Assembly: GCA_016287995.1 (NCBI GenBank)
Contig: JAEEXW010000007.1
Coordinates: 1 to 20,475 of the forward strand
From: Bacteroidales bacterium
GTDB taxonomy: Bacteria; Bacteroidota; Bacteroidia; Bacteroidales; UBA3824
DNA length: 20,475 bases
Direction: 5' to 3'
The position numbers and the translations under genes are program-made. Positions within the stretch are counted from its first letter, which is position 1, and each line of letters starts with the position of its first letter. The notes under the pieces are model-generated. The model searched no databases and was not told the DNA's origin. It was given only the letters and a program-made list of their open reading frames with translations. Shown piece after piece: positions 1 through 7,739 of the stretch.

Positions 1-2
1 GC

Positions 3-2000
3 GAGATAGAAGGCGATTTTGCCAAAACCGTCAACACGCTTGCCGTAGAAATCAACGGAACGGGCTTTTATTATGCTGACAAGTCTGACGGTACGGCTAA
101 TTATCTCGCGCCTTTCAGATATACTCTCAACGGCAAAACGTATTTTGTCTGCATAACGCTTGAACAAAAATCCGTACCACAGGAATTGGGTTATCCCGAA
201 CTTTTGGTAGAAGACGGTTTGAAAAAGTCAGCAATGAGCGGCTTTGACCATGCAAAATACCGTCACGGCAGACGAATATCTCAGGACGGAGGTTTTCCGT
301 ATGACTTTTCGGACGAAGTTTTCGTCTCGGCGTTCAAAAACCAAGCCGACACGATAGCCGTTACGGAATTTTCGGACTATATCCACACCGTTTATAAGAG
401 TGGCGAGGTTACGACCGTGGTTTCGAGAAAACAACTTTCGTTTTTGGAGGCTGCAACACAATTTGCATATTTGTTCATAATTTATATTTTGGTAATGCTG
501 GCAGTTGTGGTTATCAGACTTTTTGTTAACCACAACACAGATTACCGTTATCAGATAAAAACAAGGCTGATAGTCTCTGTAACTTTTATTCTGATGCTTT
601 CGCTTGCCTTTATCTGCGCGGGAACGGTTTATATGAACATTCACCGTTTCAGGGAAAACAACACGCAGAGCATTGACGAAAAAGTGAAAAGCGTATATAT
701 GGAAATTCAGCATAGTTGTGCCGACACGACGGCCTTTTCAACGGATTGGGACCCTAACGTCAACTCCGCAATGGACGAATATCTGATAACGCTTTCGCAC
801 ATATTTTTTATTGACATCAACCTTTACGGCGACGACGGTTTGCTTGTTGCAAGTTCGAGACCCGAAATTTTCAAACAGGGGCTTATCAGTTCGCGCATGA
901 ACGCCAAAGCCTTGCAGGAATTTGTAATTCAGAGCAAGTCCAATTACATTCAGCAGGAAAAAATCGGAAAGATGAATTATGCCTCGGCGTATATTCCGTT
1001 TTATAACTCGTCTGACAAACTGACCGCGTACATCAACCTTCCGTACTTTACAAAGCCGGAGGTTTTGCAAAAGGAACTCGGAACACTGATTGTCTCGATT
1101 GTGAATTTTTACGTTCTGCTGTTGATGGTTTCGGTGGTTTTGGCAGTGATTATTTCTGAAAGGATTGTCCAGCCGATAAAGATGATTCAAAACAAATTTG
1201 AAAAAATAGAACTCGGCAAACAGCACGAAAAAATCGAATACAACCGCAAAGACGAGTTAGGACAACTTGTCAGCGAGTATAATAATATGGCGCAAAAGTT
1301 GGAAGAAAGTGCAAAACTTTTGGCACAAGGCGAGCGTGAAAGTGCATGGCGCGAGATGGCAAAACAAATCGCACACGAAATTAAAAACCCGTTAACGCCG
1401 ATGAAACTGTCAATACAGTTTCTTATGCGCAGCAAAGAAAACAACGATGCCGACTTTGACAAAAAACTTGAAAAAGTTTCGGGTACACTGATTCAGCAAA
1501 TTGACACTTTGTCTTCCATTGCGACAGGATTCAGCAACTTTGCGAAAATGCCGAAACCAGACGAACATCCGTTCAATGTTGTGGAAACGCTTGGTAACGT
1601 GATTCAGTTGTTTAACAATATCGAAAACATTGACATAACTTCCGACCTCGGCGAAGAATCGGAAATTATCATCGTCGCCGACAAGGAACAAATTTCGAGA
1701 GTGTTTATCAATTTGATAAAGAACGCTACGCAGGCTATTCCTGAGGGTGTACGCGGTAAAATCCATGTCAGCCTTACCCACGCAGAAAAACTCGTGATAA
1801 AAATTTCAGACAACGGCTGCGGTATTCCGGACGAAATCAGAGGCAAACTTTTTACGCCGAGTTTTACCACGAAATCCAGCGGTTCAGGCTTAGGTTTAGC
1901 AATGGTCAAAAACATCATTATCAACGCAAAAGGCGATATAACGTTTGAGTCAGAAGTAGGAAAAGGTACAACCTTTATCATTACTTTGCCGCTGAAATAG
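3..2000 (+). CDS. Membrane sensor histidine kinase, NtrY-like (5' end missing)
   Basis: The frame is open from the first bases of the window through a stop at 1998-2000, so the gene begins upstream; the TTG at 186 is an internal codon, not a credible start. The visible part (about 665 residues) has an extracytoplasmic-looking start, hydrophobic segments around nt 450-525, 560-635 and 1075-1165, then a HAMP linker (ending near AQKLEES). The kinase core follows: H-box AHEIKNPLTP with the phospho-accepting His at nt 1374-1376, N-box NLIKNATQAIPEG, G1 box DNGCGIPDEI and G2 box GSGLGLAMV. Such kinases autophosphorylate and pass phosphate to a response regulator; no regulator gene is visible here and there is no fused receiver domain at the C-terminus. 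The NtrY-like label rests on overall architecture and the HEIKNPLTP H-box; the signal sensed is unknown. Confidence 0.9.
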   Translation, partial: EIEGDFAKTVNTLAVEINGTGFYYADKSDGTANYLAPFRYTLNGKTYFVCITLEQKSVPQELGYPELLVEDGLKKSAMSGFDHAKYRHGRRISQDGGFPYDFSDEVFVSAFKNQADTIAVTEFSDYIHTVYKSGEVTTVVSRKQLSFLEAATQFAYLFIIYILVMLAVVVIRLFVNHNTDYRYQIKTRLIVSVTFILMLSLAFICAGTVYMNIHRFRENNTQSIDEKVKSVYMEIQHSCADTTAFSTDWDPNVNSAMDEYLITLSHIFFIDINLYGDDGLLVASSRPEIFKQGLISSRMNAKALQEFVIQSKSNYIQQEKIGKMNYASAYIPFYNSSDKLTAYINLPYFTKPEVLQKELGTLIVSIVNFYVLLLMVSVVLAVIISERIVQPIKMIQNKFEKIELGKQHEKIEYNRKDELGQLVSEYNNMAQKLEESAKLLAQGERESAWREMAKQIAHEIKNPLTPMKLSIQFLMRSKENNDADFDKKLEKVSGTLIQQIDTLSSIATGFSNFAKMPKPDEHPFNVVETLGNVIQLFNNIENIDITSDLGEESEIIIVADKEQISRVFINLIKNATQAIPEGVRGKIHVSLTHAEKLVIKISDNGCGIPDEIRGKLFTPSFTTKSSGSGLGLAMVKNIIINAKGDITFESEVGKGTTFIITLPLK

Positions 2001-2020
2001 ATTTTGTGAAAAAAAAATTT

Positions 2021-2049
2021 TTTGTTTTAAAAATTAGTTTTTATATTTG
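2021..2049 (+). promoter_or_regulatory. Promoter of the his leader and hisGDC
   Basis: A -7 box TATATTTG (2042-2049) matches the Bacteroidota consensus TAnnTTTG exactly, and TTTG (2021-2024) lies 17 nt upstream as a -33 element. Transcription would start near 2055, just ahead of the His-rich leader peptide at 2072. The spacing is at the short end for this phylum, so the -33 assignment is less sure than the -7 box. Confidence 0.6.
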
Positions 2050-2071
2050 TCGCAGAATATTTATTAAAACT

Positions 2072-2149
2072 ATGGAATTATTTTTTACGCATATCATTGT
2101 TCATCATTTTCACCGTCATTTTCACGGTGCAGTAGTTTTGTGCGATTAA
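2072..2149 (+). CDS. His-rich leader peptide of the his attenuator
   Basis: A 25-codon ORF, ATG at 2072 and TAA at 2147-2149, contains six histidine codons within twelve consecutive codons (T-H-I-I-V-H-H-F-H-R-H-F-H, 2087-2125). It lies just behind the promoter and about 120 nt ahead of hisG. The last codons (TTG TGC GAT T, 2138-2147) double as one arm of an antiterminator. This is the layout of leader peptides that sense charged tRNA-His by ribosome stalling. There is no clear Shine-Dalgarno sequence, as is usual in this phylum. Function is inferred from codon content plus the downstream hairpins; six His in 25 residues is very unlikely by chance. Confidence 0.88.
   Translation: MELFFTHIIVHHFHRHFHGAVVLCD
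2111..2129 (+). promoter_or_regulatory. Leader-internal hairpin overlapping the His codons
   Basis: CACCGT (2111-2116) and ACGGTG (2124-2129) pair perfectly with a 7-nt loop. The hairpin lies within the His codon run and would be melted by a ribosome translating or stalled there. It could serve as a pause structure that keeps polymerase and ribosome in step, as the 1:2 hairpin does in enteric attenuators. This role is inferred. Confidence 0.5.
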
Positions 2150-2212
2150 TAATTCCGATTGTTTTATTTGATAATGATTTTCTTTCATAATAACAAGGTC
2201 GAATCGCACAAA
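2137..2212 (+). promoter_or_regulatory. hisG: Antiterminator pairing of the his leader
   Basis: TTTGTGCGATT (2137-2147, the last codons of the leader peptide) is perfectly complementary to AATCGCACAAA (2202-2212), giving an 11-bp helix. The 3' arm overlaps the ascending arm of the terminator (2195-2207), so the two folds exclude each other. A ribosome held on the last His codons would leave 2138 onward free, allowing this helix and hence read-through into hisG. A ribosome that reaches the stop codon at 2147 would cover the 5' arm and let the terminator form. Pairing is seen directly; the regulatory logic is inferred. Confidence 0.8.
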
Positions 2213-2236
2213 GGAAAAAGCGATTTGACCTTTTTT
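2195..2236 (+). terminator. Intrinsic terminator (attenuator) upstream of hisG
   Basis: AAGGTCGAATCGC (2195-2207) pairs with GCGATTTGACCTT (2220-2232) over 13 positions, with one G-U pair and a 12-nt loop, and is followed by a run of six T (2231-2236). It lies after the leader peptide stop and 33 nt before the hisG start, so it would stop transcription before the operon unless the antiterminator at 2137-2212 forms. Confidence 0.85.
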
Positions 2237-2269
2237 GTTAACGGTAAATAATTAAAATACACATAAAAA

Positions 2270-3130
2270 ATGGAAAGATTAAAAATAGCAATTCAAAAAT
2301 CGGGTCGTTTGAGCGACAAGTCGATAGAACTTTTTGAAAAAGCAGGCATTTCTGCCTCTAACAATTCTTCAAGGCTTTTGTTTGCCTCAGCATCGGATTT
2401 TCCGATTGACATTCTTTATTTAAGAGATGACGATATTCCGCAGTGCGTTGCCGACGGGGTTGCCGACGCGGGCATTGTCGGCGAAAACGTTATCTGGGAA
2501 ACGGGTCAGAAAGTCGTTACCGCCGAAAAACTCGGTTTCGGAAAATGCAGACTTTCGCTCGCAATTCCCCGCGATGCGCAGTACACAGGTTTGGAGTGGT
2601 TCAACGGCAAAAAAATCGCAACCACTTATCCAAATATCCTCAAAAAAGTACTTCAAGACAACAACTTAAACGCTGATATTCACGTAATTAACGGCTCTGT
2701 TGAAATCTGCCCCGTTATCGGCTTGGCTGACGCTATTTTCGACATCGTTTCAACGGGCAGCACGCTTTTGTCAAACGGTCTTGTCGAGAAGGAAAAAATG
2801 GTTTATTCCGAGGCTGTTTTAATCAAAAACGAAAAACTGAGCGCGGAAAAAGAAGAAATTTTGGAAAAACTTTTGTTCCGTATTCACGCCATAAAAGCCG
2901 CTAAATCAAATAAATACATTCTTCTGAACGCTCCCAAGGACAAACTTGACGACATCATCAAACTGTTGCCGGGTATGAAATCACCGTCAGTTCTTCCGCT
3001 TGCTGACAGCGGCTGGGTTTCGGTTCATTCGGTTGTTGAAGAGAGCAAGTTTTGGGACATTATCGACCAACTCAGAGCCGCCGGCGCACAAGGCATTTTG
3101 GTTGTCCCGATTGAGAAGATGATTTTATAA
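2270..3130 (+). CDS. hisG: ATP phosphoribosyltransferase, long form
   Basis: HisG catalyses the first, committed step of histidine synthesis, joining ATP and PRPP. The 286-residue length fits the long form, which carries a C-terminal regulatory domain that binds histidine and does not need HisZ. Recognisable segments are the N-terminal LKIAIQKSGRLSDKSIELF, the DDDIPQCVADGVADAGIVGENV stretch, and the PRPP-binding region ICPVIGLADAIFDIVSTGST. The last ~75 residues (SPSVLPLADSGWVSVHSVV through the end) match the regulatory domain. ATG at 2270 gives the expected N-terminus. It is the first structural gene after the attenuator, and hisD follows after 11 nt, so the two are surely cotranscribed. Confidence 0.96.
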   Translation: MERLKIAIQKSGRLSDKSIELFEKAGISASNNSSRLLFASASDFPIDILYLRDDDIPQCVADGVADAGIVGENVIWETGQKVVTAEKLGFGKCRLSLAIPRDAQYTGLEWFNGKKIATTYPNILKKVLQDNNLNADIHVINGSVEICPVIGLADAIFDIVSTGSTLLSNGLVEKEKMVYSEAVLIKNEKLSAEKEEILEKLLFRIHAIKAAKSNKYILLNAPKDKLDDIIKLLPGMKSPSVLPLADSGWVSVHSVVEESKFWDIIDQLRAAGAQGILVVPIEKMIL

Positions 3131-3141
3131 AACTTGACAAT

Positions 3142-4419
3142 ATGTTTATAATTAACTATACAGACGAGAATGATTTTTTGAAAAAATCGTCTCGTCCTGC
3201 TTCTAAAACCGCTGAAATAGAGCCGATTGTCAAAGACGTTTTAGAAAATGTTAAAACAAACGGCGATAAAGCGTTACGAGAACTGTCCGAAAAATTTGAC
3301 GGCTCTTGTCCCGAAAGTTTTTTGGTTTCTGACGCCGAATTTGAAAAAGCGGAAAAAGAAGTGCCAGAAGATTTAAAAGCCGCAATCAATATTGCGAAAG
3401 AAAATATTGAAAAATTTCATAAAGCACAACTTCAAACCGAAATAAAAAAAGTTGAGACTTCAAAAGGCGTTGTTTGTTGGCAAAAGGCGGTCGGAATCGA
3501 AAAAGTCGGAATTTATATTCCTGGCGGAAATGCACCGCTTTTTTCAACGGTTTTGATGCTCGCAATTCCCGCTAAATTAGCAGGTTGCAAAGAAATCGTG
3601 CTTCGCTCGCCACCGAGAAGCGGCGGAAATATCAACAGTGTCGTGCTTTATTGTGCAAAACTTTTGGGCGTAACAAAAGTTTTCAAAATCGGCGGGGCGC
3701 AAGCAATAGCAGCAATGGCTTACGGAACAGAAAGTGTCCCGAAAGTTTATAAAATTTTTGGACCGGGAAACCGTTTTGTAACCGTTGCAAAACAACTTGT
3801 TAGTTCCTCAGAAACGGCAATCGATATGCCAGCCGGACCGAGCGAACTTGCCGTCATAGCCGACGAAAATACAAATGCCGTTTATGCAGCGGCAGATTTG
3901 CTGAGTCAGTGCGAACATGGCAGCGATTCTCAGGTTGGACTTTTTGTCAGTTCAAAAGACAAAATGACAGAAATTATCGCCGAGGCTGAACGTCAGTTGG
4001 AACTTCTGCCGAGAAAAGACGCAGCGAAAAAAAGTTTTGAAAACAGTTTTGCGGTTTCGACCAAAGACGGTTTTGAGTCGGTAAAACTGACGAATCTCTG
4101 GGCTCCCGAACATTTGGTCATCAACACTGACAACGCTTTGCAACTCTCTGAAAACGTGGTAAATGCGGGCAGTGTCTTTATCGGGAAATATGCCTGTGAG
4201 AGTGCCGGTGACTATGCCTCCGGAACAAACCACACGCTTCCGACGTGCCGCGCTGCAAACGCTTATTCGGGCTTGAACATGGATTCGTTTACAAAGAAAA
4301 TCACGTTTCAGACCATCGACGAAGAAGGTATAAAAAATATCGGCAAAGCAATTGAAACAATGGCGGCGGCAGAAGACCTTTTCGCACACAAAAACGCGGT
4401 AACGGTGAGATTAAAGTAA
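3142..4419 (+). CDS. hisD: Histidinol dehydrogenase
   Basis: HisD is the zinc- and NAD-dependent enzyme that oxidises L-histidinol to L-histidine in two steps. The 425-residue length is normal. Family motifs are present: IYIPGGNAPLFSTVLM, GPGNRFVTVAK, DMPAGPSELAVIAD, the SQCEHGSDSQVG zinc-ligand region, WAPEHLVI with the catalytic Glu-His pair, and the C-terminal AGDYASGTNHTLPT with Asp and His ligands. The start at 3142 lies 11 nt after hisG, so expression follows hisG and its attenuator. After the stop comes an unusual 127-bp palindromic element rather than hisC directly. Assignment is secure. Confidence 0.96.
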   Translation: MFIINYTDENDFLKKSSRPASKTAEIEPIVKDVLENVKTNGDKALRELSEKFDGSCPESFLVSDAEFEKAEKEVPEDLKAAINIAKENIEKFHKAQLQTEIKKVETSKGVVCWQKAVGIEKVGIYIPGGNAPLFSTVLMLAIPAKLAGCKEIVLRSPPRSGGNINSVVLYCAKLLGVTKVFKIGGAQAIAAMAYGTESVPKVYKIFGPGNRFVTVAKQLVSSSETAIDMPAGPSELAVIADENTNAVYAAADLLSQCEHGSDSQVGLFVSSKDKMTEIIAEAERQLELLPRKDAAKKSFENSFAVSTKDGFESVKLTNLWAPEHLVINTDNALQLSENVVNAGSVFIGKYACESAGDYASGTNHTLPTCRAANAYSGLNMDSFTKKITFQTIDEEGIKNIGKAIETMAAAEDLFAHKNAVTVRLK

Positions 4420-4424
4420 TTTTT

Positions 4425-4551
4425 GTTCCCTTTTAAAAAAGGGAACCGGAAAATTTTTATATTCGGCTCACTGCGTTCGCCGGATACGGTGCTAAACTCC
4501 GCGCGAAGCGCGAGTATAAAAATTTTTTGGTTCTTTTTTATAAAAAAGAAC
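4425..4551. repeat. Nested palindromic intergenic element (MITE-like) between hisD and hisC
   Basis: Both ends of this 127-bp stretch are 22-bp near-perfect palindromes: 4425-4446 (GTTCCCTTTT, AA, AAAAGGGAAC) and 4530-4551 (GTTCTTTTTT, AT, AAAAAAGAAC). Together with adjoining AAAATTTTTATA (4450-4461) and its complement near 4515-4527 they form imperfect terminal inverted repeats of about 41 bp. The core is GC-richer and contains a small hairpin CTCcGCGC-GAA-GCGCGAG near 4497-4514. No ORF is inside. It could be a miniature inverted-repeat element, a REP-like repeat, or an RNA processing or partial-termination site within the his transcript. Confidence 0.6.
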
Positions 4552-4585
4552 GCCCCCGCGGCGAGCGGCTAAAAAACATTAAATC

Positions 4586-5617
4586 ATGAATTTAGAAAAA
4601 TTTGTAAGAAAAAATATCTGGGATATGGAGGCGTATTCGGCGGCGAGGGATTTGGTTGCGAAAGGCGACTATATTTTCCTTGACGCTAACGAAAACCCTT
4701 ACGGAACTTGGAACCGTTATCCCGACCCGTTGCAAATTGACCCGAAAACGCTTTTGTCAAAAATAAAAGGCGTAAAAATAGAAAATATGGTTATGGGCAA
4801 CGGTAGCGACGAGGTTTTAGACCTTTTGTATCGTGTTAGTTGTAATCCTCAGAAAGATAACGTGTTATCACTTGCGCCGAGTTACGGTATGTATTACACT
4901 TTGGCGTGTTTGAACGACGTTGAATTTCGAGAAGTTTTGCTTGACGACAATTTTGATTTTGACCCGCAATGGCTTTTGGACAAAGTGGACGAAAATTCAA
5001 AAATGATAATAATTTGTTCGCCCAACAATCCGACAGGAAAAGCCTTCAAGACGGATAAAATCTTAACATTATTAAAAAATTTTAAAGGTCTTGTAATTGT
5101 AGACGAGGCTTACAACGATTTTGCCGACGAAGAAAGTTGCATAAAATATTTAAAGGATTATGACAATTTGGTTGTAATTCAGACGTTTTCAAAGGCTTGG
5201 GGCTTGGCCTCGCTGCGTGCGGGCGTAGGTTACATGTCAAAAGAATTAGCCGCTATAATTAATAAGGTGAAAATGCCGTATAACATGGACGGTTTTACGC
5301 AGAAATCCTTGAACGAGAAAATGTTGGATTTGGACGGTTTTGAAAAGACGGTAAAACTTCTTGTTTCGGAGCGCGAAAGACTCATAAAAAATCTTTCAAC
5401 GCTGCCGTACATCGAGAAAATTTATCCGTCTGACGCAAATTTCTTTATGATAAAAACCGCTAAACACAAAGAGTTACAGGATTTTGTGCTTAAAAACGGC
5501 ATAATTCTCAGGTCAAGACATTCGATGCCGAAATGTCAAAACTGCATAAGAATAACCGTCGGCACGCCCGAACAAAATGACTTGCTGTTTGAAGTGATGA
5601 AAAAATTTAACGGATAA
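4586..5617 (+). CDS. hisC: Histidinol-phosphate aminotransferase
   Basis: HisC is the PLP-dependent fold-type-I aminotransferase that converts imidazole-acetol phosphate and glutamate to histidinol phosphate. The 343-residue protein shows the N-terminal FLDANENPYG, the MGNGSDEVLDLL segment, SPNNPTGKAF, IVDEAYNDF and the PLP-lysine motif TFSKAWGLASLRAG. The start at 4586 gives the N-terminus NLEKFVRKNIWDMEAYSAARD typical of Bacteroidota HisC. It lies 166 nt after hisD, across the palindromic element at 4425-4551; no second promoter of the TAnnTTTG type is obvious there. A strong terminator at 5638-5689 closes the unit. Confidence 0.95.
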   Translation: MNLEKFVRKNIWDMEAYSAARDLVAKGDYIFLDANENPYGTWNRYPDPLQIDPKTLLSKIKGVKIENMVMGNGSDEVLDLLYRVSCNPQKDNVLSLAPSYGMYYTLACLNDVEFREVLLDDNFDFDPQWLLDKVDENSKMIIICSPNNPTGKAFKTDKILTLLKNFKGLVIVDEAYNDFADEESCIKYLKDYDNLVVIQTFSKAWGLASLRAGVGYMSKELAAIINKVKMPYNMDGFTQKSLNEKMLDLDGFEKTVKLLVSERERLIKNLSTLPYIEKIYPSDANFFMIKTAKHKELQDFVLKNGIILRSRHSMPKCQNCIRITVGTPEQNDLLFEVMKKFNG

Positions 5618-5637
5618 ATTACTTGATTTATATGCAT

Positions 5638-5689
5638 TATAATAAACGTGGATATAAAACCTTACGGTTTTATATCCACGTTTATTATA
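5638..5689. terminator. Bidirectional terminator, 24-bp perfect stem
   Basis: Bases 5638-5661 and 5666-5689 are perfect reverse complements around a TTAC loop (GTAA on the minus strand, a GNRA-type tetraloop). It lies between the convergent hisC (+) and kelch lipoprotein (-) genes, with stops at 5617 and 5716. The U-tract is poor on both strands, but a stem this long between convergent genes is best read as a shared terminator. Its inner 18 nt (5655-5672) recur in inverted orientation at 7989-8006. Confidence 0.75.
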
Positions 5690-5713
5690 TTAAGCCGAGT
5701 TGCTACTATTATG

Positions 5714-7543
5714 TTACGGTAAATATTCCCAACTATCTTTGCAATAGTTTTTCTCTGCTGTTGACTCGTTGTGATAACCGTATCCGAGTGTGAAAATACC
5801 ACGGGCTTCTTCTGTTAACATTCCGGAAACTTCTTTATCAAAATCGTCTTTACGAGTTGTAGCAAAGCCGGTTGCACCTTCTCTATAAAAAGTTGAATTA
5901 CTGAAATCACGTGCTACGCCCCATTTTTCTTGACTGAAATCGTAATACCAAAGGTCGTTAAGAAGTTCTCCGCTTGAACCTTCTTCGTACGTTCTGCCCG
6001 TTCCTACGTAAAATCTTTCATGGGGTTCGCCGTTTTTAGTGTATTTGAGGTAGAATGATGCTGCATTAGCCCTTGCGGCAAAATTCTCAGGTATGCCGGA
6101 CATTGTAGTTTCCACTTCAATTACTCTCGCATTTGCGTTATAACTTATTTGATAGAATGATTTGGATAAGCCGCCCTTAGAACTTTCACCCGTACCTACG
6201 ATAATTCTTGATCCGCAAACTTCATAGACAGGTTGATAAAGACCTTCACCTGTTTTACCTCTGTCGCTTGAAATATCTCCTGCTTTTTGCCATGAAAGAT
6301 AGTGGCGGTCAGGATAATCGGGATTTTCCAAGTCATAATTTACGTTGTATTGATAAAATGTCGAAACAAAATTTCCTAAATCATCTTTACCAAATCCTAC
6401 AAAATATATCGGCACTACTGTATTGGTAATTACAAATGCTATGTTTCCGCATATAGGCACCGGCAAATCTTCTACGTATGGTCTTGCTAACGTAACTTGT
6501 ATTTCAATTTCTTCCATAACAGGTTGACCGTTATCGTCATATACCGGATTATTGTTTTCGTCAAGTTTTTGGCGTTTATAAGGATAAGGTCCTTTTTTAC
6601 CGTAATTTGGGTGATCCTGTTCATCGCAATAACGGTCATTTGCGGTGCTGTAAAAAATCACTTTCTCAGTCGGCTTTTTCCCTTCTATTTCGCCGCCCAA
6701 AATGTACAGCAAAGTATCGTTGGTCTCTTTCTGTTTATATACAATATATGCAAACGCCGCACCGTTTGAACGACATTCCGTGCCGGTATAGTGGGGATTT
6801 GAACCTAATTCAAACGTCGCTTTCTGAGACCATGTGTCGTTGTCTTTGTTATAAACCCACATATCGTTGAAATATGAACTTCCTGCTCTTCCGCCGTAGA
6901 GATATACTCTTTCACCGACAGTACAACTTATTGCATCCATTCTGCTGCTGAAACTTGCATCGTTTCTCTGAATCCAAATATCACCAAGCGAAGTACTGTG
7001 TACTTTTGTAACATTCTGATTGTAAACGGTATCACAGGGATTGTGATTTTCGTCTTCAAGTATGACGTATGACCGGACATAATAATCCGTATTGAAATCA
7101 AGATTATGTAATCCGCTTTTAAACGTAATTTCTTTATCCGATTGTGATTTTATTTCGGTATGGTTTGAATTGGTAGTTTCGCAGTTTGAACCGTCAATGA
7201 CCGGACTTTTTTCCTTATTGGAATATACACACCCGACTGTGCGGATGTTTTTACCATTCAAGTCAAGAATTTCAAATTGTGAAGATATTTCGATGTAGCA
7301 ATCCAAATCAGTAATCCTTTTTGAACTGCTCTGAAAAACTCTGTACGTATTGGTATCTAAAACGTCTTGTTTCCCAATAAGTATTTTTGGCTTAGGTTCC
7401 GGCTTGTTTTTAATAGTGTCTTGATTTTCTTGCTTGTTTTTAACAGTGTCTTGGTTTTCTGGATTTTGGAATTTGTCTTCTTCTTCGCTGCATGCTGCTG
7501 CAAAAATGAGCGCAATACTCAAAAAGTAAATTAGTTTTTTCAT
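5714..7543 (-). CDS. Kelch-type repeat lipoprotein, probably surface-exposed
   Basis: A 609-residue protein starts with a lipoprotein signal, MKKLIYFLSIALIFAAAC, with the lipidated Cys at residue 18. The next residues, SEEED, resemble the acidic lipoprotein export signal that sends Bacteroidota lipoproteins to the cell surface. A low-complexity linker follows, containing two 10-residue repeats (NQDTVKNKQE and NQDTIKNKPE, residues 30-49). A fibronectin- or Ig-like segment is likely next (about 50-185), then kelch-like blades such as RVYLYGGRAGSSYFNDMWVYN with GG and W landmarks. There is no T9SS C-terminal sorting domain; the protein ends DSWEYLP. It lies alone, convergent with hisC, with a structured element 50 nt upstream of its start. 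The ligand is unknown; kelch propellers usually bind proteins or glycans. Confidence 0.75.
   Translation of the reverse strand: MKKLIYFLSIALIFAAACSEEEDKFQNPENQDTVKNKQENQDTIKNKPEPKPKILIGKQDVLDTNTYRVFQSSSKRITDLDCYIEISSQFEILDLNGKNIRTVGCVYSNKEKSPVIDGSNCETTNSNHTEIKSQSDKEITFKSGLHNLDFNTDYYVRSYVILEDENHNPCDTVYNQNVTKVHSTSLGDIWIQRNDASFSSRMDAISCTVGERVYLYGGRAGSSYFNDMWVYNKDNDTWSQKATFELGSNPHYTGTECRSNGAAFAYIVYKQKETNDTLLYILGGEIEGKKPTEKVIFYSTANDRYCDEQDHPNYGKKGPYPYKRQKLDENNNPVYDDNGQPVMEEIEIQVTLARPYVEDLPVPICGNIAFVITNTVVPIYFVGFGKDDLGNFVSTFYQYNVNYDLENPDYPDRHYLSWQKAGDISSDRGKTGEGLYQPVYEVCGSRIIVGTGESSKGGLSKSFYQISYNANARVIEVETTMSGIPENFAARANAASFYLKYTKNGEPHERFYVGTGRTYEEGSSGELLNDLWYYDFSQEKWGVARDFSNSTFYREGATGFATTRKDDFDKEVSGMLTEEARGIFTLGYGYHNESTAEKNYCKDSWEYLP
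7401..7460 (-). repeat. Two 30-bp tandem repeats in the lipoprotein linker
   Basis: Units 7401-7430 and 7431-7460 differ at only three positions and encode the repeated linker decapeptides of the kelch lipoprotein. Being in frame (30 bp), gain or loss of a unit would only change linker length. Confidence 0.8.
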
Positions 7544-7593
7544 TATTTTGATTTTTTCCCGACGGACACTCGCAAACTCGGATTAATAAAAAA

Positions 7594-7687
7594 AGACGTG
7601 GGAGTTATCTTTCATTCACTTATCCCACAGAGTACCGGCCTTCGCATTGCCATTCATAATAGGATAAGCAACGCAAAGTCCACGTCT
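7594..7687 (-). ncRNA. Structured element 1 upstream of the kelch lipoprotein (candidate RNA or mobile repeat)
   Basis: Read on the minus strand, AGACGTGG (7687-7680) pairs with CCACGTCT (7601-7594), and the closing stem is followed by seven T, like an intrinsic terminator. Inside, TTGCGTTGC (7676-7668) pairs with GCAATGCGA (7650-7642) using two wobble pairs, and its loop TTATCC (7667-7662) can pair with GGATAA (7625-7620) as a pseudoknot. The core 7627-7661 is shared with element 2 in inverted orientation. It lies about 50 nt ahead of the lipoprotein start on the same strand, so it could be a cis-regulatory leader. I do not recognise it as a known riboswitch class. Confidence 0.45.
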
Positions 7688-7739
7688 ATATATAAAGTGC
7701 GCAATAAAAAAATACTACGCCTATATACACAAAAACGCA

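Noticed and set aside
186..188. TTG at 186 as the start of the histidine kinase
   Set aside because: The frame is open upstream to the window edge with coding-like sequence (for example GKTYFVCITLEQKSV), so the gene begins outside the window.
4425..4446. Palindrome after hisD as a plain intrinsic terminator
   Set aside because: No T-run follows, the same structure recurs inverted 80 nt later, and hisC downstream lacks an evident promoter; an element-level explanation fits better.
7583..7657. Two tiny in-frame minus-strand ORFs in element 1 (MNGNAKAGTLWDK, then MKDNSHVFFY after TGA-ATG) as leader peptides
   Set aside because: No enrichment for any amino acid, no frame conservation with element 2, and one of them runs through the closing stem and T-tract.
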